64,000 bases of DNA from Aestuariimicrobium ganziense (GTDB lineage Bacteria; Actinomycetota; Actinomycetes; Propionibacteriales; Propionibacteriaceae): positions 1-64,000 of the forward strand of contig NZ_JACYIZ010000005.1 of NCBI RefSeq assembly GCF_015352975.1, in the 5' to 3' direction. Below the pieces are notes generated by a model, which was given only the letters and a program-made list of their open reading frames with translations, searched no databases and had not been told where the DNA came from. Shown here in pieces: positions 32,849-40,819 of this stretch. Position 1 is the stretch's first letter; every line of letters starts with the position of its first letter. A program made the position numbers and the translations under genes.

Positions 32849-35800
32849 ATGGATCTCCCCAGCGGCCTGACCCTGACGCCGTCGTCCGGACCGGACGACC
32901 CGAGCAGCTCCACGGCCAATGTCGGACTGGTGCCCGGCCAGGTCTGGCATTACGCGATGGATGGCGCAGGATCGGCACCCTTGGACGTTCCCGCGGGAAC
33001 GTCTGGCGAGCTGCTGCTGGCAGTGTTCCCGGCGCTGACCTTCTCCGGTGAGGTGGCCAACCACTCGTCGCTACTGGTCGGCCTGGACGTGATCGCTGCC
33101 GACGGGACGAGGCGCACCCTGACCGACCAGCACGGGGGCCCGTTCAGCGCCGACACGATGGGCGCTTGGGTCACCGACCAGTGGAACCTTGTCCGGCTCG
33201 ACTTGTCCGAGGTCGACGAGGATGCGACGTTCGAACTGGTCTCGGGTGCAGCGTCGCGTGGGTACGGCTGGGTGCAGGTCGTTGAGCCTTCGATGTTGGA
33301 GGGCGTCTCGACACGGTCGCTCGGGGTCTCGACACGGTCGATCGTTCCTCGCGAGCTACTCGACCAACCACTCGACTGGGTGCGAACCACCCGGGGCAGC
33401 CACAACCACTCGGGCACCTCGATCTCGCGGGGCAACACCTTCCCGCACGTGAACCTCCCCCACGGCTTCAACTTCCTCACCCCGGTCACCGACGCGCGGT
33501 CGTCGCGTTGGCTCTACTCCTGGCATGGGGACGCCCGCGACCCCGACCCGCGTCCCTGCCTGCAGGCCTTCGCGTTCTGCCACCAGCCCTCTCCCTGGAT
33601 CGCAGACCGGTTCGGGTTCCAGCTGATGCCGTGGGCCCGCAAGGCCGACGCCGACGTGTTCGGACGACAACTCCGGTTCAGTCACGCCAACGAGCTGGAT
33701 CGTCCGCACCACTACGCGGTGACTTTTGGGAACGGGCTGCAGGCCGAGATGACGCCGACCTCGCGGGCGGGGGTGTTCCGGTTCGTCGCGCCGGGGATGG
33801 GTGGTCCCGACACGTCGCTCGTTCCTCGCGATCACTCGACCGACCAGGAAGGCGCTCGTTCCTCGACCAACCAGCCGTTCGGCGTCATCCTCGACCAGGC
33901 CTTCTCGGGCTCGCTCAGTGTCACCGAGCTCCCTGACGGGCGCGCGTCCTTCACCGCCACCATCGACCCGGGCTTCGAGCGCAACCGGGGCCCCTACCCC
34001 GCCTTGCAGGGCTATGTCTACGGCGAGACCCGCCAACCGGTCACCGCCCGCCGCACCTGGACCCGCGAGGGCATCCCCGAACTGCCCGGCAACGTCGGAC
34101 GCTGGATCACCAGGCACTGGCCGCGCTGGGCCCGTCTCCCAGTCCGACGCCAGCAGACCGTCGTCCTCACCGCCACCGACCCCACCCAGCCACTCGAAGT
34201 GGCCGTCGCGATGAGCTTCATCTCCACCGCCCAAGCGCGCCGCACCCTCGAACTCGAGGTCGGCGACGCCGGCTTCGACGAGGTCCGATCCCGCGCCGAA
34301 ACCGCCTGGCACGACGTGCTCGACCGGCTCGAGATCGAGGGAGCCACGCCTGACCAGCTCACCACCGCCTACTCCAACCTCGCTCGGCTCTACTCCTGGC
34401 CCAACGAGCACCACGAGAACCTCGCCACCGGCCCCGATGCCGCGACCAACCCCACCTGGGGCTACGCCTCCCCCTGGCGCGACCTGCGCCACAACCACGG
34501 CCGCCACCACTCCGGCGCCCATGTCGTCCGCGGCCAACTGCACGTCAACAACGGCTACTGGGACACCTACCGCACGTGCTGGCCGGCCTATCACCTGTTC
34601 ACCCCGCGCCTGGCCCGCACCCTGCTCGACGGCCAGGTGCAGGCCTACCGCGACGGCGGCTGGACCGGACGCTGGGTCGCCCCGGGTCCACTGGACTGCA
34701 TGGTCGGCACCAGCTCAGACCAGGTCTTCGCCGACGCCGCCAGCCACGGCATCCGCTTCGACGAGGTCTCGGCCTACGACTCCGCCCTGCGCAACGCCAC
34801 CACCCCGGCCCCCAACGACGTCGTCGGCCGCAAGGGCATACGCAAGGGACGCTTCGTCGGCTGGATCGACACCGACACCGACGAGGGCTTCAGCTGGTCG
34901 ATGGAGAACGCCACCTGCGACGCGACCCTGGCGCGCTGGTCGTCCGACCTGGCTGAACGCGCCGACGAACTGGGCGTACCGCAGCGCCGCGCCGAGTTCT
35001 GCGCCAACGCCCTGATGTTCCGCAACCGCGGACTCAGCTGGTCGGCCCTGTTCGACGACCGCACCGGCTTCCTGCAGGGACGAGGCACCGACGGCAGCTT
35101 CCGAGTCGAGCCTGGCGACTTCGACCCACGGGTCTGGGGCACCGACTACACCGAGACCAACGCCTGGGGCATGGCCTTCCACGCACCCCAGGACGGCGCC
35201 GGTCTCGCCGATCGCCTCGGCGGTGAACACGCACTCGCTGACAAGCTCGAACTCGCCCTCGCCAGCCCTGAGGACGCAGCCGCGTCCACCTCTGGGCACT
35301 ATGCCGCCGGCATGCACGAACGGCTCGAGGCCCGTTCGCTGAGGCTCGGGCAGATCGGCATCAGCAACCAGCCCGCCCACCACACGCCGTACATGTTCGC
35401 GTTCACCGGCGAGCACCACCGCACCCAGTGGCTCACCCGCGAGATCCTGCACCGGTTGTTCGTCGGCTCCGACATCGGCCAGGGCTACCCCGGCGACGAG
35501 GACAACGGCGAGATGAGCGCCTGGTGGCTGTTCAGCGCCATGGGCCTCTATCCACTGCACCTGGCCTCGGGCGAGTACGTGATCACCGCGCCACTGTTCG
35601 AGCGGTTCAGCTTCCGCCGCGACAACGACCGGACGATCGAGGTGCGCGCGAGCGTGCCCGAGGGGATGGGCGTGCGCGAGTGCCGCTACATCCAGTCGGT
35701 GGCGCTCAACGGCGAGGTCTGGGACGACGTCACCGTGCCGATCTCGGTCTTCGAGGACGACGTGCTGCTCGAGGTCGGGCTCGGGCCCGAGCCGTCGGAC

Positions 35801-36244
35801 TGGGCGAAGGAGTCGCGTCCGAAGTCATTGAGCACCTGGCGCGGCTCGCCCGGACCGCTGTGGCGGACGTGGCAGTCGGACCTGACCCTGCGTGCGCAGG
35901 TCGAGCGCCACGACGCCAGCGGGGCGAGGCTGTCGACCGGGCTGGTGGACGACCAGGGGGAGGCCGAGGACTGGGGGCGTGGCGACCGGCTGCTGCTCGG
36001 CTGGGAAGAGCCGGTGGCGTGCTCGCTGCTGACCCTGACCACCGACGACCGCGACGCTCCCCCACTGCGGATCGACGTGCGGCTGGAGGGATCGGAGGAA
36101 TGGCAGCCGCTGCACGTCGGGTGGCGTTCGGCGCTGTGGGCCGACCAGACCCAGGCGTACCTGGTGGAGCCCGAGGGGCCCGTGCGGGCCCTGCGGCTGA
36201 CCGCCGATGGCCCGGCGAGGCTGAGGCAGCTGGAGCTGTACTAA
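32849..36244 (+). CDS. GH92 family alpha-mannosidase
   Basis: Large glycosidase of 1131 aa. GH92 enzymes are Ca2+-dependent exo-alpha-mannosidases, mostly alpha-1,2. The diagnostic block GYPGDEDNGEMSAWW with LFSAMGLYPL is intact near residues 878-903, along with NNGYWDTYRTCWPAYHLF. No signal peptide is seen, so it would be intracellular or exported by another route. A TAGACT box ends 8 bases before the ATG. Two short stretches, residues about 150-175 (GVSTRSLGVSTRS) and 318-342 (LVPRDHSTDQEGARSST), are encoded by repeat-like DNA and look like in-frame insertions. It is followed by the C39-like gene. Confidence 0.92.
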   Translation: MDLPSGLTLTPSSGPDDPSSSTANVGLVPGQVWHYAMDGAGSAPLDVPAGTSGELLLAVFPALTFSGEVANHSSLLVGLDVIAADGTRRTLTDQHGGPFSADTMGAWVTDQWNLVRLDLSEVDEDATFELVSGAASRGYGWVQVVEPSMLEGVSTRSLGVSTRSIVPRELLDQPLDWVRTTRGSHNHSGTSISRGNTFPHVNLPHGFNFLTPVTDARSSRWLYSWHGDARDPDPRPCLQAFAFCHQPSPWIADRFGFQLMPWARKADADVFGRQLRFSHANELDRPHHYAVTFGNGLQAEMTPTSRAGVFRFVAPGMGGPDTSLVPRDHSTDQEGARSSTNQPFGVILDQAFSGSLSVTELPDGRASFTATIDPGFERNRGPYPALQGYVYGETRQPVTARRTWTREGIPELPGNVGRWITRHWPRWARLPVRRQQTVVLTATDPTQPLEVAVAMSFISTAQARRTLELEVGDAGFDEVRSRAETAWHDVLDRLEIEGATPDQLTTAYSNLARLYSWPNEHHENLATGPDAATNPTWGYASPWRDLRHNHGRHHSGAHVVRGQLHVNNGYWDTYRTCWPAYHLFTPRLARTLLDGQVQAYRDGGWTGRWVAPGPLDCMVGTSSDQVFADAASHGIRFDEVSAYDSALRNATTPAPNDVVGRKGIRKGRFVGWIDTDTDEGFSWSMENATCDATLARWSSDLAERADELGVPQRRAEFCANALMFRNRGLSWSALFDDRTGFLQGRGTDGSFRVEPGDFDPRVWGTDYTETNAWGMAFHAPQDGAGLADRLGGEHALADKLELALASPEDAAASTSGHYAAGMHERLEARSLRLGQIGISNQPAHHTPYMFAFTGEHHRTQWLTREILHRLFVGSDIGQGYPGDEDNGEMSAWWLFSAMGLYPLHLASGEYVITAPLFERFSFRRDNDRTIEVRASVPEGMGVRECRYIQSVALNGEVWDDVTVPISVFEDDVLLEVGLGPEPSDWAKESRPKSLSTWRGSPGPLWRTWQSDLTLRAQVERHDASGARLSTGLVDDQGEAEDWGRGDRLLLGWEEPVACSLLTLTTDDRDAPPLRIDVRLEGSEEWQPLHVGWRSALWADQTQAYLVEPEGPVRALRLTADGPARLRQLELY
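32984..33003. repeat. Perfect 20-bp palindrome, copy 2, inside the GH92 gene
   Basis: GACGTTCCCGCGGGAACGTC, identical to the core of the palindrome at 31910-31931. Here it is in frame within GH92 codons (encoding DVPAGTS). Confidence 0.8.
33305..33365. repeat. Repeat element embedded in frame in the GH92 gene, site 1
   Basis: GTCTCGACACGGTCGCTCG (33305-33323) and GTCTCGACACGGTCGATCG (33326-33344) are direct repeats, followed by TTCCTCGCGAGCTACTCGACC. The mix of TCGACA and TACTCGACC words is typical of intergenic repeats in related actinobacteria, yet here it is translated as GVSTRS-L-GVSTRS-IVPRELLDQP. Confidence 0.65.
33803..33875. repeat. Repeat element embedded in frame in the GH92 gene, site 2
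   Basis: CGCTCGTTCCTCGCGATCAC, CTCGACCGACCAG and a second CGCTCGTTCCTCGACCAACC share words with site 1 and the same Ser/Arg/Thr-rich translation. It splits what otherwise looks like continuous GH92 N-terminal domain. Confidence 0.5.
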
Positions 36245-36291
36245 GAGGGGCGGCGGCTCGATCCCACTGCCGGGCGTGCTGGAATTTCGGC

Positions 36292-36663
36292 GTGAACACT
36301 CCCCTGACCTTCGTCACTCAACTCCCCCGCGACGACGGCTGTGGGGTGGTGGTCCTGCAGATGCTGAGCGGACGGACCTACGACGAGATCGCCGCGATCA
36401 TCGACTGGCCGATCCCGGGCGTGCACTACAGCACCTGGACCGAGATTATGGCTGGCCTCGACGCACTCGGCATCGCGCACGGTGAGGTCATGCCGGCCGA
36501 GACCTGGGACGAGGTGACAGGGCTCGCCGTGGTGCACGTCCAGCCCGATCACTTCATACTGGTCGACTTGGACCGAGGGCTGTTCTACGACCCGGGGCAG
36601 GAGGCCGGTCCGCAGACATCGAGCGAGGCAGTACCGAGGAGTTGGCTGCCGGTTCGGCGGTGA
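36292..36663 (+). CDS. Small C39-like papain-fold cysteine protease domain protein
   Basis: Stand-alone protein of 123 aa resembling peptidase C39-like domains. RDDGCGVVVLQMLSGRTYDEI contains the catalytic-type Cys and following helix; HVQPDHFILVDLDRGLFYDPGQ contains the His and Asp strand. C39 domains normally process double-glycine leader peptides when fused to ABC transporters, but free-standing versions like this have no known role and no transporter or peptide gene is adjacent. The GTG start at 36292 is chosen because it directly precedes conserved sequence and lies outside GH92. Confidence 0.65.
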   Translation: MNTPLTFVTQLPRDDGCGVVVLQMLSGRTYDEIAAIIDWPIPGVHYSTWTEIMAGLDALGIAHGEVMPAETWDEVTGLAVVHVQPDHFILVDLDRGLFYDPGQEAGPQTSSEAVPRSWLPVRR

Positions 36664-36723
36664 GCCCTGTTCGGGGTTTCGAGATGCTCGCTGACGCTTG
36701 CACCTCAATCGGCGCCAAACGTG

Positions 36724-36760
36724 AAGACTCCGCTCGGCGTGAACGCTCGAGCGGAGTCTT
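36724..36760. terminator. Strong hairpin between the C39-like gene and glnE
   Basis: Perfect 13-bp stem AAGACTCCGCTCG / CGAGCGGAGTCTT around an 11-base loop, between convergent genes. No T-run beyond TCTTT, but position and strength fit a bidirectional terminator. Confidence 0.6.
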
Positions 36761-36910
36761 TGGTCTGCCCAGGGTGAAGGACAGACACCCCCTCGTCAGG
36801 TCCGTGCCCCCACACGAGCCTTCCACAGCAAACTTTATGCCCGCTCAGGTCGCACTGGAAGCCCGATCAGGATGTTGTTAACAGAGGTCACTACGGCCTG
36901 ATGACAAGTG

Positions 36911-39904
36911 TCACTCGCGTCCCCAGAAGTAGTGTTCGACGACCCTCGCAGCCCGTCGCGCGGCCCTGCGATGGTCCTCCAACAGCTCCGACGCGCGCCC
37001 CGGCCCGTACCCCAGCAGCACAGTCACCGACGGCAGGTCTCCGGCGTCCGACGGAATCACGTCACTGGCTCGTCCCCGCGACAGCATGATCGCGTTCCTG
37101 ATCCGACTGGCCAGCACCCACGCCTCACGCAGGGTCGCCGCCGCACTGCTCTCGATCAGCTCGGCATCCACCGCTGCCTGCAGCGCCGCCAGGGTCTCGG
37201 TCGTCCTCAGCCCGGGGTGCTCGTCACCCAGCCGTCCGGCGTGCTGCAACTGCAGCAACTGCACCGTCCACTCCACATCGCTCAGCCCACCGGGACCGAG
37301 CTTCACGTTGCGGTTCGGGTCGGTGCCACGCGGCACCCGCTCGACCTCCATCCGCGCCTTGAGCTTGCGGATGTCGGCAAGCTGGGCTCGGCTGATTCCC
37401 TCGGCCGGGTGACGCCGGGGACCCACCTCGTCCAGCAACGTCTGCACGGTCTCGCGGTCGCCGGCACCGTGCCCGGCCCTGACCAGGGCCTGCGCCTCCC
37501 ACGTGTCGGACCAACGCTGGTAGTAGGCCAGGTAACTCGACAGCGACCGGACCATCGGCCCGCCCTTGCCCTCGGGACGAAGGTCGGGGTCGAGGTCGAC
37601 GCCGGGGTCGGGCCCGGGAGCAGTGAGCCACGAGCGCAGCTTGGTGACCACCTGCCCGGCCTTGCGGACCGCGTCGGGGTCGTCGGAGTCGGCCACCACG
37701 AACATCGCGTCGGCATCCGACCCGTAGGCCATCTCACGGCCGCCCCACCGTCCCATCGCCACCACGCCGAGCCGAGGCGGGTCCTCGACCTCGGCCAGGG
37801 CCAGGTCGAGCGCCGCGTCGACGGTCGCGCAGGTCAGGTCGGTGAGCGCGTACCCGACCCCGGTCAGGTCGATCCGGTCGGTCAGGTCGGCGACCGCGAT
37901 CCGGAACAGTTCACGGCGCCGCACCGCCCTGATCGCCTTGATCGCATCGGCCGGGTCGCGATGCCGTCCGGCGACCGCCCGCATCGAGGCGGTCAGGTCG
38001 TCCACGCTGCGCGGGGTGAGTTCGGCGTCGTCGGCGAGCAGTTGGACGGTGTCGGGTGCCCGCTTGAGCAGGTCGACCACCAGGCGGCTGGTCGACAACA
38101 GCCTGGCCAACCGCTCGGCCATGGCGCCCTCGTCGCGCAGCGCCCGCAAGTACCACGGCGAGTCGCCCAACGCCTCCGACACCTGCCGGAAGGCCAGCAG
38201 ACCGTGGTCGGGATTGGGCGCCGAGGCCAGCCAGCCCAGCATCGCCGGCATCAACTGCCGCTGGATCTGGGCTGCCCTGGTCGTGCCGCGGGTGAGTGCC
38301 TCGATGTGGCGAAGCGCCGCCGCCGGGTCGTCGAAGCCGAGCGCACGCATCCGGTCGCGGGCCGCATCGGGGGTGAGCCGCAACTCCGGCGACGGGATCC
38401 TCGCGACCGCCTCGAGCAGCGGGGAGTAGAACACCCGCTGGTGCAGTTGGCGCACCTGCCTCGCACTGTCACGCCACGCCTCGAACAGGTCGTCGTCGAC
38501 CCCGAGCCGCATCGCGCGTCCCAGCGCGCGCACTGCCGACGGATCATCGGGCACCAGGTGGGTGCGCCGCAGCCTCGCCAGCTGGGCCCGGTGCTCCATC
38601 GTCCGCTGGAACCGGTAGGCCCGGTCGAGTTCGGCGGCGGGGGCTCGTCCGATGTAGCCACCGTCGACCAGCGCGTGCAACGCCGGCAGGGTGGCCCGCA
38701 CCCGCAGCGACTCGTCGGCTCGTCCGTGCACCAGTTGCAGCAACTGCACGGTGAACTCGGTGTCGCGCAGGCCGCCCTCGCTGAGCTTGATCTCACGCGG
38801 GCGCTCTCGCGAGGGAATGTGGTCGACCACCCGCTGGCGCATCGACTGGGTCTCGGCCATGAAGTGCTCACGCTCGACGGCACTCCACACCATCGGTGCC
38901 AGCATCGCCACGAACGCCTCGCCCAGCTCGAGGTCGCCGCACACCGGACGGGCCTTGAGCATCGCCTGGAACTCCCAGTTGCGCGCCCACTTGCGGTAAT
39001 AGGCCTCCATGCTGGCCAGCGTGCGCACCAGCGGCCCGGCCTTGCCCTCGGGACGAAGCGCGGCGTCCAGTTCCCAGATCGAGCCGCCCTGGCCATGCCC
39101 AGAGCACACCCGGGTCATCGCCCCGGCGACCTTGGTGGCCACCTGCATCGCCACCTCGGTCGAGGTGTCGTCATCGGCCGGTTCGGCCACGAACAGCACG
39201 TCGACGTCGGACAGGTAGTTCAGTTCCTGCGCCCCGCACTTGCCCAGACCGATCACCGCAAGCCGGGCACGCGCGTGCTGGGGTACCTCGAGCCGGGCGA
39301 TCGCCAACGCCGCGTGCAGCACCGCGTCGGCCAGGTCGGACAGTTCACCGGCGACGTCGTCCATGATCGTGACCGGATCAGGATGGGGCAGGTCGCGGGC
39401 AGCGATCCGACACAGCTGGCGACGGTTGGCCAACCTGAGCCGGTCGCCCGGAGCCATCGGACGAGGCCCGTCATCCTCAGCCACCTCGTTCGAGGCCATC
39501 ATCAGATCGGGGTGCTCAGGATCCGGTTGGGCACCCACGGCGGCGAGCAGGTCGTCGCGGATCTCGTCGGACGACCAGCGGCGCGGCTCGTCCAGCACCA
39601 CCTCGACATCGGCTGGGTGGCGGACGAGGTGGATGCCGAGCGCGTGGCTGCCGCCCAACACCCCCAGCAGTCGGGCGAGGGCGTCGAGGTCGTCGCGCAG
39701 CCGGGCCGGCAGGTCGGGGCTGGCGTCGGCCAGGTCGGCGAGCAGCGCCAGCGCCTGGTCGGGGTCGGGGACCCGCTCGAACAGGGCCAGTTGGTCGTCG
39801 AGGACGAGCCCTGCGGTGGCCAGGCGTTCCAGCGCCACTGTGGACTCGGCCGCGGTGATGCCGCGGCGAGCCAGTTCGCCCGGGGTGGTCTGGATGCGGT
39901 TCAC
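36911..39904 (-). CDS. glnE: Bifunctional glutamine synthetase adenylyltransferase/adenylyl-removing enzyme
   Basis: Attaches and removes AMP on the conserved tyrosine of GlnA in response to nitrogen state. The 997-aa protein has two nucleotidyltransferase domains: N-terminal adenylyl-removing domain with CGAQELNYLSDVDVLFV (about residue 232) and C-terminal adenylylating domain with GGREMAYGSDADAMFVV (about residue 723). The GTG at 39904 has GGAGGGG upstream and beats an earlier start. A TAGATT -10 box lies some 40 bases upstream. In most relatives glnE is close to glnA; here 18.9 kb separates them. Confidence 0.96.
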   Translation of the reverse strand: MNRIQTTPGELARRGITAAESTVALERLATAGLVLDDQLALFERVPDPDQALALLADLADASPDLPARLRDDLDALARLLGVLGGSHALGIHLVRHPADVEVVLDEPRRWSSDEIRDDLLAAVGAQPDPEHPDLMMASNEVAEDDGPRPMAPGDRLRLANRRQLCRIAARDLPHPDPVTIMDDVAGELSDLADAVLHAALAIARLEVPQHARARLAVIGLGKCGAQELNYLSDVDVLFVAEPADDDTSTEVAMQVATKVAGAMTRVCSGHGQGGSIWELDAALRPEGKAGPLVRTLASMEAYYRKWARNWEFQAMLKARPVCGDLELGEAFVAMLAPMVWSAVEREHFMAETQSMRQRVVDHIPSRERPREIKLSEGGLRDTEFTVQLLQLVHGRADESLRVRATLPALHALVDGGYIGRAPAAELDRAYRFQRTMEHRAQLARLRRTHLVPDDPSAVRALGRAMRLGVDDDLFEAWRDSARQVRQLHQRVFYSPLLEAVARIPSPELRLTPDAARDRMRALGFDDPAAALRHIEALTRGTTRAAQIQRQLMPAMLGWLASAPNPDHGLLAFRQVSEALGDSPWYLRALRDEGAMAERLARLLSTSRLVVDLLKRAPDTVQLLADDAELTPRSVDDLTASMRAVAGRHRDPADAIKAIRAVRRRELFRIAVADLTDRIDLTGVGYALTDLTCATVDAALDLALAEVEDPPRLGVVAMGRWGGREMAYGSDADAMFVVADSDDPDAVRKAGQVVTKLRSWLTAPGPDPGVDLDPDLRPEGKGGPMVRSLSSYLAYYQRWSDTWEAQALVRAGHGAGDRETVQTLLDEVGPRRHPAEGISRAQLADIRKLKARMEVERVPRGTDPNRNVKLGPGGLSDVEWTVQLLQLQHAGRLGDEHPGLRTTETLAALQAAVDAELIESSAAATLREAWVLASRIRNAIMLSRGRASDVIPSDAGDLPSVTVLLGYGPGRASELLEDHRRAARRAARVVEHYFWGRE

Positions 39905-39984
39905 CGCCCCTCCTCGTCGCTGCTTGTCGACAACGAATCTAGTGGCTCGGTGGCCGATAGAGTTCGTGAGCACGACGTTCGATG

Positions 39985-40019
39985 TCAGGTCACCGAGTCG
40001 TCACCGACTCGACACCTGA
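39985..40019. promoter_or_regulatory. Nested inverted repeat upstream of the sterol carrier family gene
   Basis: TCAGGT ... ACCTGA encloses GAGTCG-TCAC-CGACTC. It lies just upstream of the TAGCTT -10 box (40026-40031), over the expected -35 region, and between the divergent glnE and sterol-carrier genes, so it may be an operator for either. Confidence 0.4.
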
Positions 40020-40038
40020 TCTGCGTAGCTTGCGGGAG

Positions 40039-40806
40039 GTGACCATCGTGGCAGCACGCAGCGACCGTGCCCTGCGCCGAGTCTGCACCGCCACCCTGGA
40101 CCAACTGCGCTCGATCCTGCCCTCGCCCACCGCGTCCGGTTGGGTGCCGGCCAACCCCGGGCGAGCCCGCCAACACGCCGGTCAGGTGATGTTCCTGCTC
40201 ACCGACGCGTTGCAGACCCTGACCGCGCCCACGGCCCGTCGTCCCGCGAGCCTCTCGGAGCACCTGGCCAACCGCGGACGAGCCGACGCCACCATGAAGC
40301 AACTCACCACCTCGGTGGTCGGCAACGACCCGGCCGACGTGCTGATTCCCCAAGCCGGGCGCCTGTTCGCCGACCTGCAGTTGCAGCTCACCGCACCCGA
40401 CCTGCCGGCCTCGGTCGAGACGCTGTTCGGCACGGCGAAGCTGATCGACTACCTGCGCGGGGTGCTGGTCGAGGCGATCGGAGTCGCCCTGCGGGAAGAC
40501 CTGGACTGCCCCGATGATGCTCTGGTCGAGGCGAGCCGGGCGTTGGCGGCAGTGTTGGCCGAGCGCCACCCGGGAGCCAGCATCGAGGTGCGCGTGCCCC
40601 CGGCGGTGGCGGTGCAGGTGGCGCTGCTCGGGCAGGGGCCCACCCACACCCGCGGCACCCCGCCCAACGTGGTCGAGACCGACACCCGCACCTTCGTCCA
40701 GTTGGCGACCGGGGCGCTCAGCTGGGACGAGGCGCAGGCCCAGCACCTGGTGCAGTCGTCCGGGGCGCACGCGGCCGAGGTGGCCACCCTGCTGCCCGTG
40801 GTCTGA
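40039..40806 (+). CDS. Sterol carrier family protein
   Basis: Conserved actinobacterial protein of 255 aa annotated as sterol carrier family, with the C-terminal SCP2-like sequence IEVRVPPAVAVQVALLGQGP, HTRGTPPNVVETD and FVQLATGALSWDEA. SCP2-like folds bind hydrophobic ligands, but the ligand here is unknown. The start at 40039 is 7 bases after TAGCTT (leaderless); a second GTG three codons on, at 40048, has GGGAGG at normal spacing, so either could be used. Divergent from glnE and convergent with glnA2. Confidence 0.8.
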   Translation: MTIVAARSDRALRRVCTATLDQLRSILPSPTASGWVPANPGRARQHAGQVMFLLTDALQTLTAPTARRPASLSEHLANRGRADATMKQLTTSVVGNDPADVLIPQAGRLFADLQLQLTAPDLPASVETLFGTAKLIDYLRGVLVEAIGVALREDLDCPDDALVEASRALAAVLAERHPGASIEVRVPPAVAVQVALLGQGPTHTRGTPPNVVETDTRTFVQLATGALSWDEAQAQHLVQSSGAHAAEVATLLPVV

Positions 40807-40819
40807 CCCCGGCCGGAAC

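Noticed and set aside
36908..40042. 1044-codon open frame on the plus strand opposite glnE
   Set aside because: Arg/Gln/His/Gly-rich translation without any domain and exactly antisense to glnE; a common artefact in GC-rich DNA.
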